From Streptantibioticus cattleyicolor NRRL 8057 = DSM 46488 (GTDB taxonomy: Bacteria; Actinomycetota; Actinomycetes; Streptomycetales; Streptomycetaceae), in contig NC_017585.1 in the NCBI RefSeq assembly GCF_000240165.1, positions 620,001-684,000 on the forward strand: a stretch of 64,000 bases of DNA, read 5' to 3'. The notes below the pieces were generated by a model that worked only from the letters and a program-made list of their open reading frames with translations, was not told where the DNA came from and did no database searches. A program made the translations under genes and the position numbers. Within the stretch, counting starts at the first letter, position 1. Every line of letters starts with the position of its first letter. Below are positions 1 to 10,038 of the stretch, one piece after another.

Positions 1-470
1 CCGGGCGGGGCGCCGAGGTTGGGGGTGAAGACGCAGTAGCCGTGCCGCTTGAGGACGGGCGAGAGGTAGTTCCAGTTGTCGAAGGCGTTCTCGTAGGTGC
101 CGTGGATGAGGATCACCGGGCGCGGGTGGCGCGGGGTGGGGCGGCAGTGCCAGTCGTCGGCGCCGGGCGGCGGGGCGTCGGGGTGCGGGACGGAGGCGAC
201 AACGGCCAGCGGGAAGGTGGTGATCCCCGGGCCTGAGGTGACCGGGCCGGTGGGCGGCAACAGCGCGCGGCGCGCGTCCGGCGTGGCCCGGTGACCGGCC
301 GACGGTTCCGGCGCGGCCGGCTGGGCGGCGGCGGACGGCACCGTGGCGCAGGTCAGCGCGGTCGCCGCGGCGACGCAGACCGCCGAGACGAGCGAACGCA
401 CCGAGCGCCGGCGGGGCGTACGTCCGGCGGTGGGGCGACGGTGGGATGTCAGGGCACGCTGCCTTTCCAT
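1..470 (-). CDS. Secreted lipase/esterase of the alpha/beta hydrolase fold, 3' end cut by window edge
   Basis: The minus strand is open from an ATG at 470 to base 1, giving about 156 residues of an N-terminus. It begins with an Arg-rich stretch followed by a hydrophobic Ala/Val segment ending near PSAAAQPAA, a typical Sec signal peptide. The motif PVILIHGTYENAFDNWNYL is the oxyanion/HG region of class 2 secreted lipases (EstA/LipB-like triacylglycerol lipases); the nucleophile elbow would lie beyond the edge. The product should be exported and hydrolyse acyl esters. A GGAAAGG ribosome site sits about ten bases before the ATG and is itself part of a tandem duplication. The gene is divergent from the secreted protease at 747. 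The family call is fairly sure; the substrate is unknown. Confidence 0.8.
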   Translation of the reverse strand, partial: MERQRALTSHRRPTAGRTPRRRSVRSLVSAVCVAAATALTCATVPSAAAQPAAPEPSAGHRATPDARRALLPPTGPVTSGPGITTFPLAVVASVPHPDAPPPGADDWHCRPTPRHPRPVILIHGTYENAFDNWNYLSPVLKRHGYCVFTPNLGAPP

Positions 471-489
471 GGGCACGCTGCCTTTCCGT
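452..489. repeat. 19-bp tandem duplication over the lipase start
   Basis: Bases 452-470 and 471-489 are direct repeats that differ at one position (ccat versus ccgt). On the minus strand one copy supplies the ATG and the first codons of the lipase, and the other supplies its GGAAAGG ribosome-binding site. The duplication therefore created or doubled the translation start region. Confidence 0.8.
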
Positions 490-746
490 GAGGTGGGCGA
501 CACAACGGCCTTGCGGCGACGGCCATTTGACCGCCTCGCCTTCCTCGATCTTCATAACATCGCCCGTTTTAACCTCATTTCACCTTCTTTATTGCACTCA
601 TTCGGAGTAGGCAGCCAGTTCCCGGATCGTCCCCCGTGCGCCTCCAATGGGTGAGCCGTCGGCTGATTCCACTATTGCGCTCCGATCCCGTCGCATAAGA
701 GCATGATCGGGCCAATCCATGGATCAGCAGGGAGAAGTCCAGTCCT
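471..746. promoter_or_regulatory. Divergent promoter region, lipase versus protease
   Basis: This 276-base non-coding stretch separates two outward-facing genes for exported hydrolases. It holds a relatively AT-rich block around 548-605 that contrasts with the surrounding GC, as expected for divergent promoters. A GGGAGAAG ribosome site at about 730-737 precedes the protease ATG. I could not assign a specific -35/-10 pair or operator. Confidence 0.45.
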
Positions 747-2156
747 ATGCGGGACACCATCAGACGCCGCAGGTGGGTACGGGCGGTACTGCCCGCCGCG
801 GCGCTCAGCGCCGCGCTGCCGTTCGTCGTGTCGCCCACGGCGACGGCATCGGTTCCGGCCGCCTCACACGGGGCGGCCGACACCCGCTCCGCCGACGCCC
901 GGCAGATACACGCGTTGCAGAACCAGGAAGTGCTCGACCGGATCGCCGGTCAGATCACCGAGGGCCTCCCGGAGGCCGAACGGGCCCGGATCCCCGGGTT
1001 CTCCGAACTCCAGGTGGACCCCGACGCCAACAAGCTGCGGCTGTACTGGAAGGGCGCCCTGCCTCAGCGGGTCCGCGCCCTCCTCGCCCACCTGCCGCAC
1101 GGGGTCACCGTCGAGGTGCACCAGGCCCGTTACTCCAAGGCCGAACTCCACGCGGCCCGGCAGAAGTTGCTGCCGGACGGCAAGCCGCAGCCGCTGCGGC
1201 TCGCCGCGGTCTCCGCGCCACTGCGCATCACCAGCATCGGGCTCGCCCCCGACGGCAGCGGTCTGCAGATCGGCTACGACCATGCGCCCGGCTCGGGGAT
1301 GCAGGACTTCGCGGCCCCGCTCACCGAGTCGGCCCGGCCGGACCGTCCGAACGCCGTCAAGGCGCTCACCGACGTGCTCACCGGGGTGCACACCATCCCG
1401 GTCCGCCAGCCGATCAGCATCGACCTGGCCGGCTCCCGGCCGCACGACAAGTCGCCGTGGACCGGCGGCGCCGCGCTCAACATCCCCGGTGGCGGCATTT
1501 GCTCGGCCGGGTTCAGCGTCAAGGACCGCAAGGGGTCCTACCTGCTCGCCGCCGCCTACCACTGCGGCAGCGGCAGCAAGTCGCAGTGGCGGACCTGGTG
1601 GGGCAACCAGCTCATCGGCACCACCGACCGGACGCAGATGAGCGCCACCGACGACGTGCTCGCCATCCGGCCGGCGTCCAAGCGCACCCGCGGCTACCTG
1701 TACGACGGCCCGGCCAGCCGCACCGACGGCTACGCCAAGCCGATCGTCGGCTACGGCCACAACAACGTCGGTGACTACGTGTGCACCGACGGCGCCAACG
1801 GCGGCGTCCACTGCGGCGTGCGGATCGCCCAGACCGACATCGGGGTCACCGGCCCCAACGGGGTCTACCGCCCCGACGTCGACCTGGCGTACGCCACCTC
1901 CTCGACCCCCGGCGGGGTGGCGGCGGTCAACGGCGACAGCGGCGGGCCGGTCTTCGCCAGCGTCCGCAACCACACCGCGGACGAGGCCCGCGGCATGATC
2001 ACCGCGCTGGCCCGGACGGTCTCCTGCCCGGCCCAGTACAACAAGAAGACCGTCCTGGACGGCACCCGGCGCACCCCGTGGTGCCTGGCCGGGGTCTACT
2101 ACGTGCCGATCTCCAAGACGCTCAACGACATGCACTGGACCCTGGTCACCAAGTGA
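747..2156 (+). CDS. Secreted chymotrypsin-like (S1 family) serine protease
   Basis: 469 residues. The N-terminus MRDTIRRRRWVRAVLPAAAL followed by a hydrophobic run and SPTATAS is a Sec signal peptide. The first 200 or so residues form a pro-region or unassigned domain. The trypsin-like domain follows: catalytic His near residue 272 (AAYHCG), a candidate Asp at 302-303 (SATDDVLAI) and the nucleophile Ser near 398 (NGDSGGPV). Several Cys pairs fit extracellular disulfides. The length exceeds the usual 180-250 residue protease domain, consistent with a large propeptide. Start chosen at the ATG with a GGGAGAAG site ten bases upstream. Substrate specificity cannot be read; the Ser-protease call is strong. 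Confidence 0.87.
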   Translation: MRDTIRRRRWVRAVLPAAALSAALPFVVSPTATASVPAASHGAADTRSADARQIHALQNQEVLDRIAGQITEGLPEAERARIPGFSELQVDPDANKLRLYWKGALPQRVRALLAHLPHGVTVEVHQARYSKAELHAARQKLLPDGKPQPLRLAAVSAPLRITSIGLAPDGSGLQIGYDHAPGSGMQDFAAPLTESARPDRPNAVKALTDVLTGVHTIPVRQPISIDLAGSRPHDKSPWTGGAALNIPGGGICSAGFSVKDRKGSYLLAAAYHCGSGSKSQWRTWWGNQLIGTTDRTQMSATDDVLAIRPASKRTRGYLYDGPASRTDGYAKPIVGYGHNNVGDYVCTDGANGGVHCGVRIAQTDIGVTGPNGVYRPDVDLAYATSSTPGGVAAVNGDSGGPVFASVRNHTADEARGMITALARTVSCPAQYNKKTVLDGTRRTPWCLAGVYYVPISKTLNDMHWTLVTK

Positions 2157-2173
2157 CCCCGGGCGAGCCGGGG
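2157..2173 (+). terminator. Short hairpin after the serine protease
   Basis: Directly after the stop codon, CCCCGG pairs with CCGGGG across a five-base loop. It is a short GC stem without a T-run, plausible as a weak actinobacterial terminator. Confidence 0.4.
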
Positions 2174-2219
2174 TTCCGGTGAGCCGACGGCCCGGCGGGC
2201 CGACGTTCCTGACGGGGCG

Positions 2220-3146
2220 TCAGCTCGCCGGGCCGTCGTCCGAGACGGGCCCGGCGGCCTGGCGCAACGCGTCCAGCAGCGGCCGGATCAGCGGATGCTC
2301 CTCGGCACCGCGGCGTACCGCGGCGAAGACCCGGCGGGTGGCCACCACCCCGTCCACCGGACGCACCACCACCCCGTCCAGCAGCACCCCGCGCAGCGCG
2401 GAGCGGGGCACCAGCGCGACGCCGGCGCCGCTGCCGGCCAGCGCCGCCACGGCCCGGAAGTCGTCCGAGGAGTGCTCCAGACGCGGCTGGAACCCCGCGT
2501 ACTCGCAGGCCAGCATCACCACGTCGTGGCAGGGGTTGCCCGGGTAGGGGCCGATCCACGACTCGTCGGCGAGGTCGGCGACGGCCACCCGTTCCGCGCC
2601 GGCCAGCCGGTGGCCGACCGGGAGGACCGCGTCGAACGGTTCGGCGTACAGCGGGATGCGGGTCAGCCGCTGGTCGTCCTCGCGGGGGCCGCCGCGGTAT
2701 TCGACGGCCACCGCCAGATCGGCCTGGCCGTCGAGGACCATCGGCAGGCTCTCGTCGCCCTCCACGTCACGTACCCGCACGCTGATGCCGGGCGAGGTGC
2801 GGGCCAGCCGGGTCAGCGCGGGGGCGAGCACCAGCACGATGCCGGTGGCGAAGCAGGCCACGGTCAGCTCGCCGGCGTCCCCGAAGGCGTAGGCGGCCAG
2901 CTCGGCCTCGGCGCGTTCCAGCTGGGCGAGGACGGCGTTGGCGTGCTTGAGCAGTATCTCGCCGGCCTGGGTGAGCCGGATGCCCCGGCTGTGGCGTTCC
3001 AGCAGCCGGTGGCGGGTCTCCGCCTCCAGCGCGGCGAGCTGCTGGGAGACCGCGGAGGGGGTCAGGTAGAGCGCGGCGGCTGCGGCGGTCACCGTCCGGT
3101 GGTCCGCCACCGCCCGCAGTATTCGCAGCCGTCGCGCATCGATCAC
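2220..3146 (-). CDS. LysR-family transcriptional regulator, third gene of tdh-kbl operon
   Basis: 308 residues from a GTG start at 3146. Residues about 4-60 are a winged helix-turn-helix (TPSAVSQQLAALE), followed by the LysR substrate-binding domain. The GTG lies four bases after the kbl stop, with AGGA inside the kbl end as ribosome site, so it is translated with kbl and tdh. A regulator placed last in the operon suggests autoregulated control of threonine breakdown, with threonine, glycine or an intermediate as possible effector; that is inference. A longer upstream start would run into kbl and gives a non-family N-terminus, so it was rejected. The family call is solid. Confidence 0.88.
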   Translation of the reverse strand: MIDARRLRILRAVADHRTVTAAAAALYLTPSAVSQQLAALEAETRHRLLERHSRGIRLTQAGEILLKHANAVLAQLERAEAELAAYAFGDAGELTVACFATGIVLVLAPALTRLARTSPGISVRVRDVEGDESLPMVLDGQADLAVAVEYRGGPREDDQRLTRIPLYAEPFDAVLPVGHRLAGAERVAVADLADESWIGPYPGNPCHDVVMLACEYAGFQPRLEHSSDDFRAVAALAGSGAGVALVPRSALRGVLLDGVVVRPVDGVVATRRVFAAVRRGAEEHPLIRPLLDALRQAAGPVSDDGPAS

Positions 3147-3150
3147 CCGG

Positions 3151-4344
<1,194 letters not shown>

Positions 4345-4397
4345 CTGGGGGTTCTCCCGGGGTACGTGGGCGGTCGGGGCGGTGGTGCGCGGCGGGG

Positions 4398-5426
4398 TCA
4401 GGCGGTCCAGTCGAGGATGACCTTGCCGCAGCGTCCGCCGGCGGCGTCGTCGAAGGCGGCGTCGAAGTCGCGGTACGAGTAGCGGCCGGTGATCACCGGG
4501 CTGAGGTCGAGGCCCCCTTCGAGCAGCACGGACATCGCGTACCAGGTCTCGAACATCTCCCGGCCGTAGATGCCCTTGAGGGTGATCATGGAGGTGACGA
4601 TCCGGGCCATGTCGACCGGGAACTCCTCGGAGGGCAGGCCCAGCATGGCGATCCGGCCGCCGTGCGTCATGTTGGCGATCATGTCGCGCAACGCCTCGGG
4701 GCGGCCGGACATCTCCAGGCCGATGTCGAACCCCTCGCGCAGTCCGAGGCGGCGCTTGCCGTCCTCGATGGATTCCCGGGCGACGTTGACGGCGAGGCTC
4801 ACCCCGACCTTTTCGGCGAGTTCCAGCCGGTAGTCGCTGACGTCGGTGATGGCGACGTTGCGGGCGCCGGCGTGCCGGGCGACGGCGGCGGCCATGATGC
4901 CGATCGGGCCCGCCCCGGTGATCAGCACGTCCTCGCCGACCAGCGGGAAGGAGAGCGCGGTGTGCACCGCGTTGCCGAACGGGTCGAAGATGGCCGCGGT
5001 GTCCAGGTCGACCGGGCCCCGGTGCACCCACACGTTGGAGGCGGGCAGCACCACGTACTCGGCGAAGGCACCGTCGCGTCCCACGCCCAGCCCGATGGTG
5101 TTGCGGCACAGGTGGCGGCGGCCGGCCAGGCAGTTGCGGCACTTGCCGCACACCAGGTGGCCCTCGCCGCTGACCAGGTCGCCCACCGCGATGTCGGCCA
5201 CGTCGGCGCCGGTCGCGGCGACCTCGCCGACGAACTCGTGGCCGACCACCAGCGGTGTGGTCACCGTCTGCCGGGCCCAGCCGTCGTAGGCGCGGATGTG
5301 CAGATCGGTGCCGCATATCCCCGTGCGCAGCACCTTGATCAGTACGTCGCCGGGGCCGGGGGACGGCTCGGGGACGTCCGTCAGCCACAGTCCCGGTTCT
5401 GCCTTCGCCTTGACGAGCGCCTTCAC
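4398..5426 (-). CDS. tdh: L-threonine 3-dehydrogenase
   Basis: 342 residues, a zinc-dependent medium-chain dehydrogenase that oxidises L-threonine to 2-amino-3-ketobutyrate with NAD. Visible are the catalytic zinc site ([18 protein letters not shown]), the structural zinc cluster ([15 protein letters not shown]) and the nucleotide fold ([15 protein letters not shown]). Translation starts at GTG 5426, preceded by a strong AGGAGG. First gene of the tdh-kbl-lysR operon. Its tight linkage with kbl separates it from other MDR alcohol dehydrogenases. Confidence 0.95.
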   Translation of the reverse strand: MKALVKAKAEPGLWLTDVPEPSPGPGDVLIKVLRTGICGTDLHIRAYDGWARQTVTTPLVVGHEFVGEVAATGADVADIAVGDLVSGEGHLVCGKCRNCLAGRRHLCRNTIGLGVGRDGAFAEYVVLPASNVWVHRGPVDLDTAAIFDPFGNAVHTALSFPLVGEDVLITGAGPIGIMAAAVARHAGARNVAITDVSDYRLELAEKVGVSLAVNVARESIEDGKRRLGLREGFDIGLEMSGRPEALRDMIANMTHGGRIAMLGLPSEEFPVDMARIVTSMITLKGIYGREMFETWYAMSVLLEGGLDLSPVITGRYSYRDFDAAFDDAAGGRCGKVILDWTA

Positions 5427-5658
5427 GGCTGCGCCTCCTGGGGTGCGGTGGGCGGGCCGTGCCGGGCCGCGTGGTCGACGCGACGCGGGCAGGCCGGGGA
5501 AGCCCCGCACGGCGCACCGGGCGGGCGCCTGGTGATCACCGCACCGGGACAACAGCAATGTGCCCACTGCCGGGCGCCACGTCCATCGAGGTTTTCTTAA
5601 CCGCGGCCACAGACCGGCTTCACGCGGGTCACGTGCCTGGTCCGGGCCGGGCCGTCGG

Positions 5659-6228
5659 TCAACCGGCGACCAGCGGCCGGTAGCCGTGGTCCGGCGGCGC
5701 GGACCACCGGGTCCAGGAAGTGTTCCGGGCGCCGCCGGCAGGCGGTCCGGAGACCGTCGGTGAAGTCGTGCGGAACGGGGAACGGCAGCACGGTGTGGGC
5801 GCCCAGCGCCTCGACCAGCCACAGCCGGGGCAGGTGCTCCGGGTCCCAGGTGAAGACGCCCCGCCGACGGGCGACGCGGCGCGGTTCACGCGGGCCCCGC
5901 CGCGGGTCCGTCCGGTGGTGGACGGTGAGGACGGCCATCGCGGCGTCGAACGTGCCGTCCGCGAACGGCAGTTGCTCGGCGCGCGCCTCGACCTTGCGGT
6001 CCCCGGGGTGCTGCTGGAGCAGCACGGCGGACGGGTCGACGGCGGTGACCTCGGCGTCCGCCGGTTCGTACGAGCCCGCGCCGGCGCCGACGCTCACCAC
6101 GGTGCCGCCCCGGCCGGCGCGCGGCCGATCAGCGCGGCCGACCAGGGGCCGGGACGGCGTACCCGGTGGTAGCCGATCCCGACGCGGTCGTGGACGGCGG
6201 GGGCTTCCCCGGCGGAGGCGGAGTTCAT
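5659..6228 (-). pseudogene. Decayed SAM-dependent methyltransferase
   Basis: The gene begins at ATG 6228 (MNSASAGEAPAVHDRVGIGYH), typical of small Streptomyces class I methyltransferases. The frame is lost near 6094-6110, where the glycine-rich motif appears in another frame (TVVSVGAGAGSYEP). That frame runs through AVDPSAVLLQQ, LPFADGTFDAAMAVLTVHH and [13 protein letters not shown] but then lacks the expected middle and C-terminal part. The true C-terminus ([10 protein letters not shown], stop at 5659) is in a third frame. At least two frameshifts plus an internal deletion are needed to explain this. It lies beyond the tdh promoter side and is unlikely to make a working enzyme. Confidence 0.82.
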
Positions 6229-6487
6229 GGACCGCGTTCCGGCGGAGCCGGGCGGCGGGCCGGAAGGGCGGCGCCGGCTCAACCGGCCGGCGCCGAGCGG
6301 CAGTCGGGGGTGTGACCGGTGGGGCCGGTGGGGCCGCCGTGAGGCGGTGAACACCGGGCGGCCCGCTCGCGTACCGGGGTGCGTAGGATCGGAGAAGACT
6401 GTCCAGAACCGTCCAGACCGGACGTGCCGGTTCCCGGCGGTCGGTCGGCGCCGTTCGGGGAGGGCCGGTACGGGAAGTGAGGTCCCG

Positions 6488-7039
6488 ATGCGCATCCTCA
6501 CCGAGCGTCTACGCGCTTCCCCCGAGGCCCGCGCCGCCCCGTCCGGGCGGGGGCGGCCCACCGCGGCCGACTGCGGTCTGCTGCTGATCCGGCTCGTGTT
6601 CGGCCTGCTGATGGCGGGGCACGGCGCCCAGAAGCTCTTCGGCCTCTTCGGCGGCCAGGGGCTCTCCGCCGTCGCCAAGGGATTCGCCGCGCTGGGCTAC
6701 CGCCCGGGCATGGTGTACGCGGTGCTCGGCGGCGCCTCGGAGTTCCTCGGCGGCCTCGGCCTGGCGCTGGGGCTGCTCACCCCGCTCGCGGCGGCGGCGC
6801 TGATCGGGGTGATGATCAACGCCATGGTCACCGTGACCGCGGCGCACGGGCTGTGGGATTTCCAGGGCGGCGTGGAGTACAACGTGTGCATCGCCGCGGT
6901 GGCGCTGGCGGTCGCCGCGATCGGGCCGGGCGGGCTCGCGGTGGACCGGTGGTTCCGCTGGGGGCGCGGCGGTTGGCCGCAGGCCGCGGTGGCGTTGCTG
7001 CTGGGCGGGGTGGGGGCGGCGGTGGTGCTGGCGCTGTAG
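6488..7039 (+). CDS. DoxX-family integral membrane protein
   Basis: 183 residues. About four hydrophobic segments are visible, starting with LLLIRLVFGLLMAGHGAQKLFGLFGG, the conserved first-helix and HGxQK/LFG signature of DoxX proteins. Members of this family are small membrane proteins sometimes tied to redox or thiol stress; the role here is unknown. The ATG at 6488 follows GGAAGTGAGG. The C-terminal run of Ala/Leu/Gly is the last membrane helix. No clear operon partner: the decayed methyltransferase is divergent and the next gene is about 350 bases on. Confidence 0.85.
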   Translation: MRILTERLRASPEARAAPSGRGRPTAADCGLLLIRLVFGLLMAGHGAQKLFGLFGGQGLSAVAKGFAALGYRPGMVYAVLGGASEFLGGLGLALGLLTPLAAAALIGVMINAMVTVTAAHGLWDFQGGVEYNVCIAAVALAVAAIGPGGLAVDRWFRWGRGGWPQAAVALLLGGVGAAVVLAL

Positions 7040-7391
7040 GAGGGCGTCCGCCGCTGCACCGAACTCGTCGCCGGCTTGAACTCGCCGCCGAGGAGGGCCG
7101 TCCGGCGCCGGACGCGGCGACGGTGCGCGACGCGGTGGCCGAGGCGTTCGGGGCGGTCCCGGCCGGGTGAACGAAAAACGATTCGGCAGATGAAGAAAAA
7201 CGGTTCGGCATCCCGGAATTCACCCGAACCAGTTTCCCTCGGCACGGTTGAGAACCGGATTTCCGGTAACGCGGCTCGTTCGTCCCGTGCCGTGCCGCAC
7301 AATGTCCCTGCCGAGCCGGGCCCCGGCCCGGTCGGTGAAATCGGCGGCGGTCACCGGGGATTCGGTCACCGAAGGGGGACGGTCGGTCGCG
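7040..7391 (+). promoter_or_regulatory. Intergenic region before the sigma factor, with a 16-bp direct repeat
   Basis: No complete gene is seen. Bases 7173-7188 and 7195-7210 are direct repeats (GAAAAACGATTCGGCA and the same with one change), offset by 22 bases. They sit about 180-220 bases before the proposed start of an ECF sigma gene and are much more AT-rich than the flanks. They could be promoter elements or operator half-sites. The first 130 bases carry a short open stretch ending VRDAVAEAFGAVPAG with protein-like composition but no start, perhaps a gene remnant. Confidence 0.4.
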
Positions 7392-7910
7392 GTGCATCCG
7401 AACGACGGCGTGCGCGTGTCCGCGGAACACCCCGGACGCGACGGGTTCGACGAGGTCTTCTGCGAACTGCTGCCCCGGCTCTACCGGCGGGCCGCGATGC
7501 TCGCCGGGGAGAGCGCGCAGGACGTGGTGCACGAGACCTACCTGCGGCTCGCCGCTCGCCCGGAACGCCTCACCGCCCACCCGGTGCCGTACGCGTACGC
7601 GTTCCGGGCGCTGGTGAGCACCATCCGCGACGACGCGCGCCGGCGCCGCCGGCAGGTGCTCACCGGGCAGCCGCCGGAGGTGCCGAGCGGCGGCGGGGTG
7701 CTGGAATTGCGCGAAGCGGAATGGCAGGTCCGCTGGCTGTTGCGGCAATTGACGCTGAAACAGGCCGCCGCGGTGGTGCTGGTCGATCTGGACGCGCATA
7801 CGATCGACGAGGCCGCCGAAATTCTCGGCGTCCACCGCGGCACCATTTCCCGGGCCCGCGCCCGTGCGCTGGACGCCCTCCGTACCCTCACCAAGGACCC
7901 GACCGCATGA
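7392..7910 (+). CDS. ECF-type RNA polymerase sigma factor
   Basis: 172 residues from GTG 7392. It contains a short sigma region 2 (FDEVFCELLPRLYRRAAMLAGES, then QDVVHETYLRLAARP) and a region 4 helix-turn-helix (LKQAAAVVLVDLDAHTIDEAAEILGVHRGTISRARARALDAL). GAAGGGGGA lies 12 bases upstream of the chosen start; longer in-frame starts back to 7248 are possible but give non-family sequence. The stop overlaps the next gene's ATG (ATGA), so sigma factor and membrane partner are coupled. It should direct transcription of an unknown regulon, perhaps its own operon. Confidence 0.75.
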   Translation: MHPNDGVRVSAEHPGRDGFDEVFCELLPRLYRRAAMLAGESAQDVVHETYLRLAARPERLTAHPVPYAYAFRALVSTIRDDARRRRRQVLTGQPPEVPSGGGVLELREAEWQVRWLLRQLTLKQAAAVVLVDLDAHTIDEAAEILGVHRGTISRARARALDALRTLTKDPTA

Positions 7911-8521
7911 GGCAGGACGCTGCGCATCCGGACGGCGACCCCGCCGCGCCGTTGAGGTCGCTGCTGCGACGCGCCGAGGAGTCCATCGAGGTGCCGGACG
8001 GGCTGTGGGAGCGGATCGCCGCGCCCGCCGCCCGTCCGGCCCCGGCGCCCGGCGCGCGACGGACGGCCCGCCGGTGGCCGCGGCTGCCGGTCGTCGTGGC
8101 GGCCTGCGTCGCCGCGCTCGTCGTCACGGGTGCCGCGCTGCTGACCACGATCGTCCTGCGCCCCTCCGCCCGGCACGCGCTGCCCGCCGAGGGGCACCAC
8201 GCGGTGGCGCTCACCGTGTACAACGCGGAGCCGGCGTGCCGCCCGCTGCGCACCCTGGAGTGCTCGCTGGCCGTGCTCCCCGATCCGTACGCCCCCTGGG
8301 GCGGCCGGCGTACGGTGGGCCGGGTGTGGCACGGGGACCGCGTCACCGCCGACTGCGTGGTGGCCGACGCCACCTTGGTCACCGACGAGGCGGGGGTCAC
8401 CTCGCAGCGCTGGTACCACGTCACGCTCTCCGACGGCACCGTGGGCTGGCTGCCGGGAGTACGCACCCGCAACACCACCGAGGTGCCGCAGTGCCCGGCC
8501 GCCTCCGGTTCCCCCGGCTGA
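7907..8521 (+). CDS. Single-pass membrane protein with SH3-like external domain, possible anti-sigma partner
   Basis: 204 residues. A short cytoplasmic N-terminus (about 1-60, including ESIEVPDGLWERIAAP) is followed by one membrane helix (about 62-88, LPVVVAACVAALVVTGAALL) and an external domain with four Cys and the motif WYHVTLSDGTVGWLPG, which resembles bacterial SH3 domains. The ATGA overlap with the sigma gene and the topology fit a membrane anti-sigma or sensor protein. No HxxxCxxC zinc motif is present, so classical ZAS binding is not supported. Family not firmly recognised. Confidence 0.6.
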   Translation: MRQDAAHPDGDPAAPLRSLLRRAEESIEVPDGLWERIAAPAARPAPAPGARRTARRWPRLPVVVAACVAALVVTGAALLTTIVLRPSARHALPAEGHHAVALTVYNAEPACRPLRTLECSLAVLPDPYAPWGGRRTVGRVWHGDRVTADCVVADATLVTDEAGVTSQRWYHVTLSDGTVGWLPGVRTRNTTEVPQCPAASGSPG

Positions 8522-8542
8522 GGCGGCCGGGCGCCTCCGTGC

Positions 8543-8866
8543 TCAGGCGCAGCCGCGTTCGCCGGTGGTCTTCTTGAGCTGGTTGATCGCGGTCATGGCG
8601 TTGGGCCAGCCCGCGTAGAAGGCCAGGTGGGTGATGGCCTCGGACAGCTCCGCCACGCTCAGCCCGTTGTCCAGGGCGACGCCGAGGTGGTGGCCGAGCT
8701 GCTCGCCGCGGTAGAGCGCGGTCAGCGCGCTCACCGTGACCAGGCTCCGGTCACGCGGTGAAAGGCCGGGACGCTCCCAGACGTCGCCGAAGAGCACGTC
8801 GTCGGTGAGGTCGACGAGCTTGGGGGCGATCGTCCTCAGTTCCCCGGGGGCGGACTGCTTGGGCAT
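8543..8866 (-). CDS. Carboxymuconolactone decarboxylase / AhpD-like protein
   Basis: 107 residues. It matches the CMD fold: RTIAPKLVDLTDDVLFGDVW, then SPRDRSLVTVSALTALYRGEQLGHHLGVALDNGLS and ITHLAFYAGWPNAMTAI. This subgroup lacks the AhpD CxxC pair, so a peroxidase role is not implied. ATG 8866 is preceded by GAAGGAGT. It lies 41 bases after a broken zinc alcohol dehydrogenase gene on the same strand, the usual pairing in Streptomyces with a divergent XRE regulator; here both partners are broken. Confidence 0.85.
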   Translation of the reverse strand: MPKQSAPGELRTIAPKLVDLTDDVLFGDVWERPGLSPRDRSLVTVSALTALYRGEQLGHHLGVALDNGLSVAELSEAITHLAFYAGWPNAMTAINQLKKTTGERGCA

Positions 8867-8907
8867 GGGGTGACTCCTTCGCGGTGCGGGGGTGGTCGGT
8901 GCCGGGG

Positions 8908-9802
8908 TCAGGGCTTGAGCAGCGCCTTGACGGCACGGCGTTCGTCCATGGCCCGGTAGCCGTCGGCGACCTGGTCCAGGGGGAGGGTGAGGTCGAAGAC
9001 CTTGCCCGGGTCGATCCGGCCGGCCAGCACGCGGTCGATGAGGCCGGGTCGAGCGCAGGGCCTGCCGCACGGCCTGGGCGGTGCCGACGCACTCCAGCAC
9101 GCTGTCGGCGCCGATGCCGCCGGTCAGGTCCTTGATCCTGGCGACGCCCTCGTCGCCGCGCTCGGTGACGATGTCGGTGGCGCCGAACTCCCGGGCCAGT
9201 TCCTGGCGGGGTTCGTGGCGGCTCATGGCGATGATCCGCTCCGCGCCCATCTCCTTGGCGGCGATCACCGCGCACAGGCCGACCGCGCCGTCGCCGACCA
9301 CCACGACGGTCGAGCCGGGCCGCACCTCGGCGGCGTCGGCGGCCCACCAGCCGGTGCCCATCACGTCGGAGACGGCCAGCAGGCCCGGCCAGAACCCCTC
9401 GTCCGGCACCTCGTCGGTGGCGACCAGGGTGCCCTGGGCGTTGGGGATGCGGACGTGGTCGGCCTGGCAGGTGCTCATGAAGTCGCGGTGCAGGCAGTTG
9501 GACGGGAAGCCGTTGCGGCAGTTGGCGCACGTGTTGTCGGAGGTGGCGAACGAGCCCACGACGAACTGCTCGGGCTTGACGGTGGTGACCTCCGAGCCGA
9601 CCTCCTCGACGAAGCCGACGTACTCGTGCCCCATCGGATGCGGATCGCCGATCGGCTCCAGGCCGCGCCAGGGCCACAGGTCGGAGCCGCACACACAGGT
9701 GACGGCGGTGCGTATGACGGCGTCGGTGGGGTGGAGGATCTTCGGGTCGTCCAGCGTCTCGAAGCGGACATCGCCGGGGGCGTGGATGACTGCGCCGCGC
9801 AT
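8908..9802 (-). pseudogene. Zinc alcohol dehydrogenase with internal deletion and frameshift
   Basis: The gene starts at ATG 9802 and reads as a medium-chain dehydrogenase: TCVCGSDLWPW and MGHEYVGFVEEVG at the catalytic zinc site, CANCRNGFPSNC at the structural zinc site, VVVVGDGAVGLCAVIAAKEMG for NAD(P). After AVRQALRSTRP (near 9050) the frame is lost. The correct C-terminus (VLAGRIDPGKVFDLTLPLDQ to ALLKP, stop 8908-8910) follows almost at once in another frame. The segment that normally joins these, roughly 40-50 codons, is missing. Total length 895 is not a multiple of three. Broken, unless sequencing error plus true deletion combine. Confidence 0.85.
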
Positions 9803-10038
9803 GAGAGGGGTTCCTTCGCGTGCCGAGGCGCCCGGCAAGAGGTGCCGTCGCCGAGTGCGGGGGGCGGACCGGTCGCGGAGGACCGGGGGCGGGCCGTCCG
9901 CCCGGTCCGCGTGCACGGTCGGGCGGGGAACGCCACGTCGTCCAGGCAACCCGCTCCCGGCGCGCGCAGCGAGTCACCGGCGAGAGGTGTACCGGCAGTA
10001 CATCCCTCCGGGCGGGCACGGGACGTACCGTCGGAGGT

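Noticed and set aside
864-2135. Long open frame of 423 codons antisense to the secreted protease
   Set aside because: It is a mirror of the real gene in GC-rich codons: Val/Gly/Asp/Arg repeats, no domain and no ribosome site. The plus-strand frame carries a signal peptide and catalytic motifs.
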